From contig FSRV01000002.1 in the NCBI GenBank assembly GCA_900142905.1, positions 3,906,001 through 3,970,000 on the forward strand: DNA of 64,000 nt, written 5' to 3'. Below, piece after piece: positions 52,450 through 61,531 of the stretch (position 1 is its first letter; every line of letters begins with the position of its first letter). The notes under the pieces were generated by a model. The model did not search any database, had not been told where the DNA came from, and saw only the letters and a program-made list of their open reading frames with translations. The DNA is from Burkholderia sp. GAS332. Its GTDB lineage: Bacteria; Pseudomonadota; Gammaproteobacteria; Burkholderiales; Burkholderiaceae. Made by a program: the position numbers and the translations under genes.

Positions 52450-52464
52450 ATACCGATTAGGTAT
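52450..52464. promoter_or_regulatory. LysR box (ATAC-N7-GTAT type)
   Basis: ATACCGATTAGGTAT is a perfect dyad containing T-N11-A and matching the ATAC-N7-GTAT site known for BenM/CatM-type LTTRs. It lies 34 bases before the LysR start and 143 bases before the divergent sigma-54 activator gene, so it may control both. Confidence 0.6.
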
Positions 52465-52498
52465 AAGTCGGATTCCTATTTGCACACTTGGGGCAGGC

Positions 52499-53398
52499 AT
52501 GGAGCTGAGGCAACTACGCTATTTCGTCGTACTTGCGGAGACCCTGCACTTTGGACGGGCGGCAGCGCTGCTCAATATCTCGCAGCCGCCTCTGTCGCGG
52601 CAGATCGCCTTGCTCGAAGCGGAGCTGGGTGTCGTGCTGCTCGATCGCACGCGCCGCAGCGTACGGCTCTCGGCAGCAGGGCATCGCTTCTATCGTGATG
52701 CCAAGACGGTGATGGCCACCGTCGATCAGGCGCGCGGTCATGCGCGTGCCGCCGACCTTGGCGAGGAAGGCACGCTGATGGCGGGCTTCATGTTCGCCGC
52801 CGCGTACAGCATCGTGCCGGTGCTGACGCGTGCGTATGCGTCGGCGTTTCCACGCGTCGAGTTGAAGCTGAGCGAAAGCATCCCCACGCAGCTGGTGGCC
52901 GATATCCGCGCCGGCAAGGCCGATGTCGGGATCATGTATCCCTCCGATTCGGCGGTTGAACTGGAAACTCGCACGATCTTCAGTGAGCAACTGGTCGCGG
53001 TGCTGCCCGAAGGACACCGGTTCGCCACACGGGCGGAGATTTCCATTGCCGAGTTGCGCGACGAATGGTTCATCATCTCGCCGCATGCGGCCTCGCCGTT
53101 CATCTACAACACGATCGTCGAGCATTGTCGGCGCTCGGGGTTTACGCCACGCATCCGCCTCGAAACCAATTTTCAGCAGACTATCGTGAACCTTGTCGCG
53201 CAGGGGCTCGGTGTTGCGCTCGTGCATAGCTCGATGCGCAGCACCCATGCGGATAACGTCAAGTTCATCCCGCTGTCGCATGCGCCGTATGTCGACGTTG
53301 CGCTGGTCTGGAGTCCCGATACGTTGAATCCCTGCGTGGCGCGCTTTGTCGATATCGCCGCGCAAATTGGGCTTGTCGGGTCGCGGTCAGGCAGTTAG
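52499..53398 (+). CDS. LysR family transcriptional regulator, CatR/BenM-like
   Basis: A 299-residue LTTR. The winged HTH (LRQLRYFVVLAETLHFGRAA, ISQPPLSRQIALLEAELG) and the effector domain (LMAGFMFAAAYSIVPVLTRA) resemble the CatR/BenM/CbnR group that senses aromatic catabolites. GGGGCAGGC precedes ATG 52499. An ATAC-N7-GTAT dyad just upstream suggests autoregulation and control of the divergent sigma-54 activator gene. It could alternatively act on the PPC genes downstream. Confidence 0.92.
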   Translation: MELRQLRYFVVLAETLHFGRAAALLNISQPPLSRQIALLEAELGVVLLDRTRRSVRLSAAGHRFYRDAKTVMATVDQARGHARAADLGEEGTLMAGFMFAAAYSIVPVLTRAYASAFPRVELKLSESIPTQLVADIRAGKADVGIMYPSDSAVELETRTIFSEQLVAVLPEGHRFATRAEISIAELRDEWFIISPHAASPFIYNTIVEHCRRSGFTPRIRLETNFQQTIVNLVAQGLGVALVHSSMRSTHADNVKFIPLSHAPYVDVALVWSPDTLNPCVARFVDIAAQIGLVGSRSGS

Positions 53399-53566
53399 GG
53401 CACACATCAGCACGACACCTGTAGCACTGCGCGCGACAGATGTCGTGGATGCGGTGGTTGCGTCATGCGCGCGAAGGCTTGCTGCGTCTTGCGCCCCGCG
53501 CCGCGCGCGCAAATGGCATTGAAGTTGCTAAAGAGGGGTGTCGCAATTTACCTGACTGACCCTCCT

Positions 53567-54100
53567 ATGACGTCGAAGACAGAAGCTTTCCGCCATCCGG
53601 GCGCAGCCGCTCACCCGCGGGTGCTGGCCACGGTGGTGCGGGAGCCGCGCGAACTGCGCGTTGAAATACCTAGCGGACACAATGCCGGCACGGTGCTGCG
53701 CGACCTGATGATGCGCCACGGTTTCTGCGGCGCGACCGGCCGGATCTGCAGCGGCACGGCGCGCGCGTTGCAATACCACGTCGTCATCAAGGCGGCGCAA
53801 GGCGAGCGTCCCTATGTTTACGGCACCCCTACCCTGGAGAACGACGAAGTCGCGTTACTGCACGGCGCGGTAACGATCGGCAAGGACCGAGCGGGCAGCG
53901 TCGCGCTGCATTGCCACGGTGCGTTTGTCGGCGGCGATGGCCGGCTGCACGGTGGCCACGTGATTCTCGATCGTCTTGAGGTGGGCCACGAACCGTTGGT
54001 TTTGCGACTCTGTGCGTTCGCGCACGGCGGCTTTACGCAATACATCGATGAGGAAACCCGCTACACGTTATTTGGACCCACGGTGGAGGATGCAGCATGA
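53567..54100 (+). CDS. PPC/DUF296-domain protein (first of tandem pair)
   Basis: A 177-residue protein with a divergent PPC (PCC, DUF296) domain: ELRVEIPSGHNAGTVLRDLM, HGFCGATGRICSGTARALQY and a His-rich strand SVALHCHGAFVGGDGRLHGG. PPC domains form trimers and occur in plant AT-hook proteins and in bacterial proteins of unknown role; conserved histidines may bind metal. ATG 53567 is chosen because homology starts soon after; it lacks a good ribosome binding site and ATG 53513 is in frame. Its stop overlaps the start of the second PPC gene by four bases. Confidence 0.72.
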   Translation: MTSKTEAFRHPGAAAHPRVLATVVREPRELRVEIPSGHNAGTVLRDLMMRHGFCGATGRICSGTARALQYHVVIKAAQGERPYVYGTPTLENDEVALLHGAVTIGKDRAGSVALHCHGAFVGGDGRLHGGHVILDRLEVGHEPLVLRLCAFAHGGFTQYIDEETRYTLFGPTVEDAA

Positions 54101-54546
54101 CTTCGCTCTCCAACCTATCCGAGGTCAAGCTGGAGGCCGGTCACTACGGACGTACCGTGATTGCGCGGTTAAAGCCGAACGAGGACCTTGTCGAATCGCT
54201 CGAGCGGCTGTGTGCGCAATACGGCATCGGCCGGGCGGTGGTGCGCAGCGCGGTCGGCAGTCTGATCGACGGCGCGCTCTCGAGCGGCGTGGGCACCGCG
54301 CAGGCCACGCAGATCGTGAAGGGGCCTGGCGTGGAGATCGTCGGGTTGTTCGGCGAAGTGGAGGGCGCCGTGGCGGGTCGCGGCGACACGACGGGTACGA
54401 CGGAGCTCACCGCGATTCTCTCCGGCACCGATAGCCAGGTGTTTGCCGGGCGCGTGGTACGCGGGATGAATCTGACGTTTATCACGGTGGAGGTGACGCT
54501 GCAGGAGTGGCTCGCGGATGCGGACGGCCACGCGGGGAGTGCTTGA
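54097..54546 (+). CDS. PPC/DUF296-domain protein (second of tandem pair)
   Basis: A 149-residue PPC-domain protein: VIARLKPNEDLVESLERLCA, QYGIGRAVVRSAVGSLIDGA, GPGVEIVGLFGEVEG and VFAGRVVRGMNLTFITVEVT follow the PPC fold. It overlaps the preceding PPC gene (ATGA), so the two are made together and may form a hetero-oligomer. Its end is 30 bases from the convergent end of the long UbiD/amidohydrolase operon; it may belong functionally with that operon. Activity unknown. Confidence 0.82.
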   Translation: MTSLSNLSEVKLEAGHYGRTVIARLKPNEDLVESLERLCAQYGIGRAVVRSAVGSLIDGALSSGVGTAQATQIVKGPGVEIVGLFGEVEGAVAGRGDTTGTTELTAILSGTDSQVFAGRVVRGMNLTFITVEVTLQEWLADADGHAGSA

Positions 54547-54576
54547 CGAGCCGCCGCGACGCGTGATCTCGCGACG

Positions 54577-55308
54577 TTACGCCACGGCGGTGAACAAGCT
54601 GCCCCAACTCGCGAGTGGCTTCGTATCCACCCCCAACATTCTTAACGACTTCCACACCACGGTCGCCACCGTGTCATAAGCGGGAATATCGGTGGTCATC
54701 TCAAACGCCCGCACCAGATGCGCGGCATGAAGATTCGTGCAGAACGTAGTCACTGCATCCGGCCTCGCAAACGCCGCCTCACGCATCATGATCGCTAATT
54801 GCGTATCCGGCACCTCGGCAAAACTGAAATTGTTCTGCAAGCCGAGGTGCCGTTCCGCCACGCATTCAATGCCAAGCTTCTCGTAGTTGCGCACGATCCG
54901 CTGCTGAACATCGTCCATGTACGGCGACACTAAACCGAACCGCCGTACGCCCGTTTTATCGAAGATTTCGTTGAGCGCCAGCACGGACGTTGTTGCTGGA
55001 ATACCCGTCGCCTCGGTGATCTGGCGGCACAACGCCTGATCGCGCTCGAATCCCAACCATCCCGCCGACGTACCGCTCCAGCCGATCACGTCGACCCGTG
55101 CATCGGCCAGTTGACGCGCGGCCGCCAGAATTCGGCTCGCGTCGAACTGACCGAGCGCTTGCTCCGACAATGCGATCTCCGTGACCGTGAAGCGCGCAAA
55201 GTGCGCGCTGACGTGCGGCAGTTCGCTTAGCATCGCTGCGGTGATCGGTTCTAGCGCCGTGTTCGACGAAGGTGTGAGCATGCCGAGCCGGATTCTTCTG
55301 TGTTGCAT
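54577..55308 (-). CDS. Arylmalonate decarboxylase/Asp-Glu racemase-like protein
   Basis: A 243-residue cofactor-free enzyme of the Asp/Glu racemase fold. RLGMLTPSSNTALEP at the N-terminus is like maleate isomerases. At the first active-site position racemases and isomerases have Cys; here it is Gly79 in GWSGTSAG, aligned with the GTS oxyanion loop of arylmalonate decarboxylase. The second Cys, Cys190 in TTFCTNLHA, is present. A single Cys with GTS is the decarboxylase arrangement, so C-C bond cleavage is more likely than racemisation (inference). Last gene of the long minus-strand operon, 38 bases after the deaminase. Confidence 0.8.
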   Translation of the reverse strand: MQHRRIRLGMLTPSSNTALEPITAAMLSELPHVSAHFARFTVTEIALSEQALGQFDASRILAAARQLADARVDVIGWSGTSAGWLGFERDQALCRQITEATGIPATTSVLALNEIFDKTGVRRFGLVSPYMDDVQQRIVRNYEKLGIECVAERHLGLQNNFSFAEVPDTQLAIMMREAAFARPDAVTTFCTNLHAAHLVRAFEMTTDIPAYDTVATVVWKSLRMLGVDTKPLASWGSLFTAVA

Positions 55309-55346
55309 CGCGACGTGTCCCTTTGGTGTTTGCGTGCGTGAGTGGC

Positions 55347-56732
55347 CTAGTCGGCAAGGAGCAGCTTCACGCCTTCGGCAGCTTCATAACGAAGCTGTTC
55401 GAGATCGAGGCCAGGAATCACGCCGTTATCCACCACCACGCGGCCGTTCACCACGTTGTAGCGCACACGAGCCGGTTCGCCCGCTGTCACCGGCGCCACC
55501 GCCATGTCGTGAAAACCGTTGAAGCGCAGATCGCTGACGTCGTACAGCACGAAGTCTGCGGCCTTGCCCACCTCGAGCGTGCCGACCGCATCGAGACCGA
55601 GCACGCCGGCGCCGCCCGCGCTGCCCCAATGAATGATCTCTTCGACAGTGGTCGCCGATGCGCCTTGCGCCGCGCGATGCACGAGCCATGCGAAGTGCGC
55701 CTCGTTGGTCATGCTGCCGGATTCGTTCGACGCCACGCCATCCACCGCCAGCGACATCGGCACGCCAGCCGCCGCCATCTGCGGCGCGGGCGCAATGCCG
55801 CTGCCGAGGCGCGCGTTGCTTACCGGACAGTGCGAGCAGCCGCTGCCGGTTTCCGCGAGCATCGCGATTTCGCTCGGCTGCAGATGTACCAGGTGGGCGA
55901 ACCAGACATCCGGCCCGAGCCATTCGTGATCGGCGACGAACTCGACTGGTAGTTTGTTGAAGCGCTCTTTGCAGAAGTCGACATAGCGCGTCGTTTCGGA
56001 AAGGTGCGTGTGCAGCCTTAAACCCATGCGACGCGCCGCACGGGCGACTTCAGGCAGTAGTTCCGGCGGCAGTGAAAACGTCGGCGTAGTCGGTGCAACG
56101 ACCACGCGACGCATTGAGGCGTCGCCCGCATCGTGATAGCGCGACTTCAGGCGTTCGATGTCCGCGAGCATCTGATCGAGCGTTTCCGGTTTGAGCGCAA
56201 CTTTGGAAAAACCCGGATGATCGCCTGCTGCCTGCAATGCCCCGCCACGGCACAGCACGAAGCGCATGCCGAACGAAGCCGCTTCGTCGAACAGCAGATC
56301 GCCAGTTTCGGTAGTGCCGTCTGCGTGATACAGGTAGTGATGATCGGCGCAAGTGGTCACGCCGGACAACAACAACTCGGCAAGACCCAAACGTGCAGCG
56401 ACACGCGCCAGGTCCGGCGTAAAACGCGCCAGACGCGGATACGGCACGGCGGCCAGCCATTCCTGCAAATCGGCATTGATGCCGGACGGTACCGCCTTCA
56501 GCAGGTTCTGGAATAGATGGTGATGCGTGTTCACCCAGCCCGGATACACGACGCATGAACGCGCGTCGATCACGCGTTCATCGGCGCGCGGTTCGAGGTT
56601 AGGGGCGATGGTCTCAATCCGGCCATTGCGAATCCGCAGATCGACCTGACCCAGGCGCGCGTTATCGCCACTTCGGCCGCTCATCACCGCGACAGGGTTC
56701 TTGATCAGCAACGCTTCAGTTTGCATGCTCAC
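55347..56732 (-). CDS. 8-oxoguanine deaminase-like amidohydrolase (COG0402)
   Basis: A 461-residue amidohydrolase of the ATZ/TRZ-deaminase group. Metal and catalytic residues are visible: VNTHHHLFQNL (HxH), LHTHLSETTRY (His and Glu), WFAHLVHL (His) and SLAVDGVASNESG (Asp). TCADHHYLYHADG and CSHCPVSNARLGSGI are nearly diagnostic of the 8-oxoguanine/isoxanthopterin deaminase branch. It would remove an amino group from a purine- or pterin-like ring. It follows an NCS2 nucleobase carrier gene by 95 bases, which fits a heterocyclic substrate. Confidence 0.87.
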   Translation of the reverse strand: MSMQTEALLIKNPVAVMSGRSGDNARLGQVDLRIRNGRIETIAPNLEPRADERVIDARSCVVYPGWVNTHHHLFQNLLKAVPSGINADLQEWLAAVPYPRLARFTPDLARVAARLGLAELLLSGVTTCADHHYLYHADGTTETGDLLFDEAASFGMRFVLCRGGALQAAGDHPGFSKVALKPETLDQMLADIERLKSRYHDAGDASMRRVVVAPTTPTFSLPPELLPEVARAARRMGLRLHTHLSETTRYVDFCKERFNKLPVEFVADHEWLGPDVWFAHLVHLQPSEIAMLAETGSGCSHCPVSNARLGSGIAPAPQMAAAGVPMSLAVDGVASNESGSMTNEAHFAWLVHRAAQGASATTVEEIIHWGSAGGAGVLGLDAVGTLEVGKAADFVLYDVSDLRFNGFHDMAVAPVTAGEPARVRYNVVNGRVVVDNGVIPGLDLEQLRYEAAEGVKLLLAD

Positions 56733-56827
56733 GATTCAATGTCCTTTCAGTTACCGCGAAGCGGCCGTCGATCCATGGAGGCACAACGGCCGCGCTCGTC
56801 CTGCTGCCTCGGTCGCTTATTTGCGTA

Positions 56828-58177
56828 CTAGGATTCACGCACCAGGTTGCTGTGCGTCTCGACGATCTTTTCTTCTTCATGCGCGCCGTTCAGCACCGCG
56901 TTCAACACGACCGACACCAGACAGGCCAGCACAACGCCGCTATGCAGGAACGGCTGCGTCCAGTCGGGCATATGCTTGAAGACTTGCGGCGCCATCACCG
57001 GGATCAGCGCGGTGGCGATCGTGAAGCCAACGATCAGCACGTTGTAGCGATTGCGCTCGAAGTCCACCTTTGCCAAGGTTTGAATGCCGGCTGCCACCAC
57101 CACACCGAACATCGCGATGCCCGCGCCGCCGAGGGCCGCAGCGGGCGTTGATGCGACTACTGCACCGATCTTCGGCACCAGCGCCACCACGCACATCAGC
57201 AGGCCACTGATCGCCACCACCCAGCGGCTGCGCACGCCGGTCAGGATCACGAGACCGACGTTCTCCATGAAGGCGATGAACGGGAACGCCGCGAACATAC
57301 CGGCAATCGCGCTCGCCAGACCATTCGCACGCATGCCGCGCACCACGTCCTCCTCGCTCACGTCCTTGCCGACGATGCCACCGATGGCGACGAACAGCCC
57401 CATCGATTCGACCATCTGCACCACCATCACAACGATCATTGTCAGCACCGGCACCAGCGAAAACATGGGCGTCCCGAAGTGGAACGGCATCGGCATCGTG
57501 AACCACGGCGCGGCGCTCACGCTCGCGAAGTTGCCCATACCGAGCGAGCAGGCGAGAATGCCGCCAGCGATCAACCCAATCAGCACCGACAGATTGCGCA
57601 GGAACGGGCCGGCAAAGCGGTTGATCGCGAGAATCACCACCGCGACGAACAGCGTGACGCTCAGAAAGGGCAACGCACCGAACTGCTGCTGCGCGGCCTC
57701 GCCACCTCCAGCCCACTGATACGCAACGGGGAACAGTTGCAAACCGATCACGGTCACGATGCAGCCGGTCACCACCGGTGGGAAGAACCTTCGTAAGCGT
57801 CCGACCAGGGGCGCCGCAAACATCGTGAAGAGACCCGCGCCAATCACTGCGCCGCACACGCCGGCAAAGCCGACGCCCGGACTCATGCCGATTGCGATCA
57901 CCGGTCCGACGCTGCTGAACGCGACGCCTTGCAGAATCGGCAGTCGCACGCCGAACTTCCAGACGCCGACGGTCTGCAAGATCGTCGAGATGCCTGAGCA
58001 AAACAGAGCGGTGCTGATGAGCACGGTCGTGTCGGCCGGCGACATCTTCAGTGCCGACGCGACGATCAACGGAACAGCGATCGCGCCGATGTAAGCCACT
58101 AACATGTGCTGCAAACCGAGCGTGATCATCTGGCGCTTCGGCAGAATCCGATCGACGGGGTGTATGGCGGTGTTCAT
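56828..58177 (-). CDS. NCS2 family nucleobase:cation symporter
   Basis: A 449-residue permease with 12-14 helices of the UraA/XanQ/UacT family. TLGLQHMLVAYIGAIAVPLI, FPPVVTGCIVTVIGLQLFPV and the conserved NVGLVILTGVRSRWVVAISG are typical. It imports uracil, xanthine, urate or related rings with protons or sodium. AGGAG precedes the start. Placed between the CobW GTPase and the deaminase gene, it is the probable uptake system for the substrate of the operon. The xanthine/urate branch looks closer than the uracil branch but this is tentative. Confidence 0.92.
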   Translation of the reverse strand: MNTAIHPVDRILPKRQMITLGLQHMLVAYIGAIAVPLIVASALKMSPADTTVLISTALFCSGISTILQTVGVWKFGVRLPILQGVAFSSVGPVIAIGMSPGVGFAGVCGAVIGAGLFTMFAAPLVGRLRRFFPPVVTGCIVTVIGLQLFPVAYQWAGGGEAAQQQFGALPFLSVTLFVAVVILAINRFAGPFLRNLSVLIGLIAGGILACSLGMGNFASVSAAPWFTMPMPFHFGTPMFSLVPVLTMIVVMVVQMVESMGLFVAIGGIVGKDVSEEDVVRGMRANGLASAIAGMFAAFPFIAFMENVGLVILTGVRSRWVVAISGLLMCVVALVPKIGAVVASTPAAALGGAGIAMFGVVVAAGIQTLAKVDFERNRYNVLIVGFTIATALIPVMAPQVFKHMPDWTQPFLHSGVVLACLVSVVLNAVLNGAHEEEKIVETHSNLVRES

Positions 58178-58266
58178 TACGCGTCTCCTAATTGTCGTCT
58201 TCTGGCCGGAGCGCGCCGCACGGACTCGCCGTGCAGCATCACTTCACGCGCCGACCGGATCTCCCG

Positions 58267-59379
58267 TCAGGCCGCAACTGGCACGGCAAGACAGGCATGG
58301 AAGCGGTCGGTCAGCGCGGCGCGATCGAGATCGCGTCCGATGAATACAATGCGGCATGAGCGCGGTTCAGCGCCCCACACTTGCGCTGCGCGCAATTCGA
58401 TGACGTTATGCACGCCTTGCAGCACATAGCGGTGCGACTGGCCCTGCACGGCGAGAATGCCTTTCATACGGAACAGGTTGGTGGCATCGGACTCGCGCAG
58501 TTCGGTGAGCCAGGCTTGCAGCGCGTCGAGATCGATGTCCGCATCCACTTCGATCCCGACCGAGGACACGCTTTCGTCGTGCTGGTGGTCGGCGTGATCT
58601 TCATCATGATGGGCGTGTTCATGATCGTGGTGCGCTTCATGTTCGTCGTGGTGATGCGCTTCCTCATGCGAGTGCTTGTGCTCTTCTTCATGCAAGCCGT
58701 CAGCCTCCACGAGAATCTGCGAGAACTCGTTCGCACCGACGCCGAGAATCTTGTCTAGGTCGATCTGTGCATAGCTCGATTCGACGATCTCCGCTGTGGC
58801 ATTCAACCCGCGAATACGCTGCGTCAGTGACGCGATATCTTCTGCCGTCACCAGATCCACTTTATTGATCACGATACGGTCCGCGCAGACGATCTGATCG
58901 ACCGCCTGGTTGTCGCTGCCGTCGAGCACCAGATCGTCCAGATGCGCGGCGATATGCTTTGCGTCCACCATCGTGACGACCGCATCCAACGTCACCTGTT
59001 TCGCGATCGGGTCGTCGAGGAAGAAAGTCTGTGCGACCGGATACGGATCGGCGAGCCCACTCGTTTCGACAATGATGTGATCGAGCCGGTCCGGCCTTTC
59101 CACCAGCATGCGCACGATCCGCACCAGATCTTCGCGCACGGCGCCGACGCAACACACGCAACCGTTGGTCATTTCGTAGATCTCTTCAGTCGATTCGAGG
59201 ACGAGGCCACCGTCAATACCGATTTCGCCGAACTCGTTTTCGATCACCGCGATCTTGCGGCCATGTTTCTCGCGCAGGATGTAGTTGAGCAGCGTCGTTT
59301 TGCCGGCGCCGAGAAAGCCGGTCAGCACCGTGACGGGGATTTTCTCGATCTCGTTGTGGGTGGTGTGAATGTGATTCAT
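58267..59379 (-). CDS. CobW/COG0523 GTPase, His-rich metallochaperone
   Basis: A 370-residue G3E GTPase. The P-loop GFLGAGKTT is at residues 21-29, the metal-binding CxCC motif is Cys74/Cys76/Cys77 ([10 protein letters not shown]), ETSGLADP and NKVDLV are further G motifs. A His/Asp/Glu-rich stretch of about 45 residues (from HEEEHKHSH near residue 231 onward) can hold many metal ions. COG0523 proteins deliver zinc or other metals to client enzymes. Inside this operon the obvious clients are the three metal-dependent amidohydrolases. Its start is 49 bases after the UbiX stop. Confidence 0.92.
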   Translation of the reverse strand: MNHIHTTHNEIEKIPVTVLTGFLGAGKTTLLNYILREKHGRKIAVIENEFGEIGIDGGLVLESTEEIYEMTNGCVCCVGAVREDLVRIVRMLVERPDRLDHIIVETSGLADPYPVAQTFFLDDPIAKQVTLDAVVTMVDAKHIAAHLDDLVLDGSDNQAVDQIVCADRIVINKVDLVTAEDIASLTQRIRGLNATAEIVESSYAQIDLDKILGVGANEFSQILVEADGLHEEEHKHSHEEAHHHDEHEAHHDHEHAHHDEDHADHQHDESVSSVGIEVDADIDLDALQAWLTELRESDATNLFRMKGILAVQGQSHRYVLQGVHNVIELRAAQVWGAEPRSCRIVFIGRDLDRAALTDRFHACLAVPVAA

Positions 59380-59428
59380 GACTCGTCTCCGTTTCTTCGT
59401 TCGTACTGCGGTTCGTGCGGTTCGGCTA

Positions 59429-60043
59429 TCAGGCGATATGCGGTGCTTGGGCTGCTTCTTGTGATGCGGTTTCTATGTCAGCCTCTCGCCAGCGTTTGAC
59501 GGTGCCCGCTTCCAGACCGAACAGATCGAGTACGCGGCCAAGCGTGTGGTCGATCATCTGGTCGAGTGAAACAGGGCGCGCGTAAAACGCCGGGACAGGT
59601 GGGGCGACGATCGCGCCCATTTCAGTGACGGCGATCATGTTGCGCAGATGCGCCAGCGTGTAAGGGGTTTCACGCGCCAGCAGCACTAACGGGCGGCGCT
59701 CTTTCAACGTGACGTCGGCGGCGCGCGAGATCAGGCTTGACGACATGCCGCTGGCAATTTCGGCAAGCGTCTTCATCGAACAGGGGGCGACGATCATGCC
59801 CAGCGAGCGGAACGAGCCACTGGAAATGGCCGCGGCCATGTCGTCGCAACGGTAGGTGAAGCTGGCGAGGGCGCTGACGTCGGCGAACTTGTAGTCGGTT
59901 TCGTGCGTCATCGTCAGCAGTGCGCTGCGCGAGACGGTCAGATGCGTTTCGATGTCGAGTTGACGCAGCAGTTGCAGCAGGCGCACGCCGTACGTGAAAC
60001 CGGACGCGCCGCTGATGCCGACTACCAGCCGCCGCGGGGTCAT
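59429..60043 (-). CDS. UbiX-like flavin prenyltransferase
   Basis: A 204-residue FMN prenyltransferase that makes the prenylated FMN cofactor of UbiD enzymes. [35 protein letters not shown] and [15 protein letters not shown] are the family motifs, including the FMN and dimethylallyl phosphate sites. Its start overlaps the UbiD stop (ATGA), so cofactor and apoenzyme are made together. A copy dedicated to this operon rather than to ubiquinone synthesis. Confidence 0.93.
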   Translation of the reverse strand: MTPRRLVVGISGASGFTYGVRLLQLLRQLDIETHLTVSRSALLTMTHETDYKFADVSALASFTYRCDDMAAAISSGSFRSLGMIVAPCSMKTLAEIASGMSSSLISRAADVTLKERRPLVLLARETPYTLAHLRNMIAVTEMGAIVAPPVPAFYARPVSLDQMIDHTLGRVLDLFGLEAGTVKRWREADIETASQEAAQAPHIA

Positions 60044-61437
60044 CGCTGAGCTCCGGCGGTGGTGCGGTTCAGAATCTCAACCGCTTGGTGCGCAGCGCGC
60101 TCGCTGATCTTCGCGCGAATGCCGTCGAAGTGGGAGCCGCGAGTCGCGTCGATGCCCATACGCGATGTCGTGCCCGCAGCGGACGATGACGGATCGAGCG
60201 GACTGCCCGGCAAGCCATCGACAATGAACACGTCCTGGTGGGGCTGGAAATGCGTGGCGATGGCCCACAGCACTTGCGAATCGTTGGTGATGTCGATATC
60301 GCTATCTACCGCGACGACGTTCTTCAGATACGGGTCCCAGCCGAGCAATGCGAGCATGATCTGGCGCGCTTCGCCGTCGCGTGTCTGGTTCAGCGCGACG
60401 TAGCAGTGAAAATGCGTGCCCGAGTTCGGATAGTGCAGCGCGGTGACGGAAGGAAAGCGCGCCTTCAGCTTCTCGCTCATTTCCGCTTCGCGTGGCAAGC
60501 GAGCCAGCGTCAGATGCTCGGCATACGGGCCGCCGACGACATCGACGAGCCATGCATCGTTACGCCGCATCATCGTGTCGACGCGCAGCACGTTGTTGGT
60601 GGAGCGGTCCGATGAATAGCCGGTGAATTCGCCGAACGGGCCTTCTTCTGCATGCGCGTCCGGATCGATCGTGCCTTCAAGGACAAACTCAGCGGCGGCG
60701 GGAACGCCGATGCCGTAACGCGGCGTACGCACCAGTTCCAGCGGCGCACCAAACAATCCGCCTGCAATTGCGCGCTCATCGGTACCGAAGGGCACACGCG
60801 CCGCGGCCGCCAGCATGAACAACGGATGTGCGCCGATCACCATCGCGACTTTCAAGGTGTCGCCGCGTGCCTGAGCGGTTTGCAGCATGCGCCAGAGGTG
60901 GCCGCGGGAATGCAGGCTGGTGGCGAGCGCATTACGGGCGTGCCGCATTGAACGGTGATAGCTGAGATTGGCGACGCCCGTGACTGGGTCTTCGGCAATG
61001 ATCACTGCGTTTGTGATGTACGGACCACGATCGGTATCGAAGTGGCGGATCATCGGCAGTTGTGCGAGATCGACGGCTTCGCCTTCGATAACCTGGTCGA
61101 GAACGGGGCCGGTTGGCACGTAAGCCGGCGCGATTGGCGCGTTCGCACGCTGTTGGTAAGCGTCGAACAGGCCCGACGCATCGACGTCGAACAAACGCCC
61201 AATGCGGGTACGTGAAGCAAAGAAATTGGTGACGAGCGGTGTCGCAATACCATCGACTTTTTCGCAGATCAGCATGTCATGCCGTCCGCGCGCGGCCAAT
61301 TCGGCCACGATAGCGGTGACGTCCTGATCCGCGGCCACGGGCTGTTTGATGGTCAATACATCGTCGGGAAACTGCTCGCGATACGCCTGTGCGAAGCGGT
61401 GAAAATCCTGCGTGGCGCGGAAGAGGTTATCCGCCAT
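60040..61437 (-). CDS. UbiD family prenyl-FMN-dependent decarboxylase
   Basis: A 465-residue reversible (de)carboxylase. NLSYHRSMRHARNAL (Arg162/165) and EEGPFGEFTGY (Glu265, Glu270) give the Glu-Arg-Glu catalytic set; PYITNAVIIAEDP and FVLEGTIDPDAH are other UbiD landmarks. It removes or adds a carboxylate on an aromatic, heteroaromatic or enoic acid. The length fits single-subunit UbiD/Fdc types. It sits between the amidohydrolase pair and UbiX in the operon. The substrate is unknown; neighbours suggest an N-heterocyclic carboxylate. Confidence 0.93.
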   Translation of the reverse strand: MADNLFRATQDFHRFAQAYREQFPDDVLTIKQPVAADQDVTAIVAELAARGRHDMLICEKVDGIATPLVTNFFASRTRIGRLFDVDASGLFDAYQQRANAPIAPAYVPTGPVLDQVIEGEAVDLAQLPMIRHFDTDRGPYITNAVIIAEDPVTGVANLSYHRSMRHARNALATSLHSRGHLWRMLQTAQARGDTLKVAMVIGAHPLFMLAAAARVPFGTDERAIAGGLFGAPLELVRTPRYGIGVPAAAEFVLEGTIDPDAHAEEGPFGEFTGYSSDRSTNNVLRVDTMMRRNDAWLVDVVGGPYAEHLTLARLPREAEMSEKLKARFPSVTALHYPNSGTHFHCYVALNQTRDGEARQIMLALLGWDPYLKNVVAVDSDIDITNDSQVLWAIATHFQPHQDVFIVDGLPGSPLDPSSSAAGTTSRMGIDATRGSHFDGIRAKISERAAHQAVEILNRTTAGAQR

Positions 61438-61531
61438 AGTGAACTCCGTCGAAAGCGATAACGAAAGCGGACTGTTGGGAGAGGCAGGCGCGGTGTGAAC
61501 CGCACCTGCCCATCAGCAAGCGCTAAACGCG

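Noticed and set aside
58572..58740. Repetitive CAT/ATG-rich stretch resembling a simple repeat
   Set aside because: It encodes the His/Asp/Glu-rich metal-binding segment of the CobW protein and is in frame throughout.
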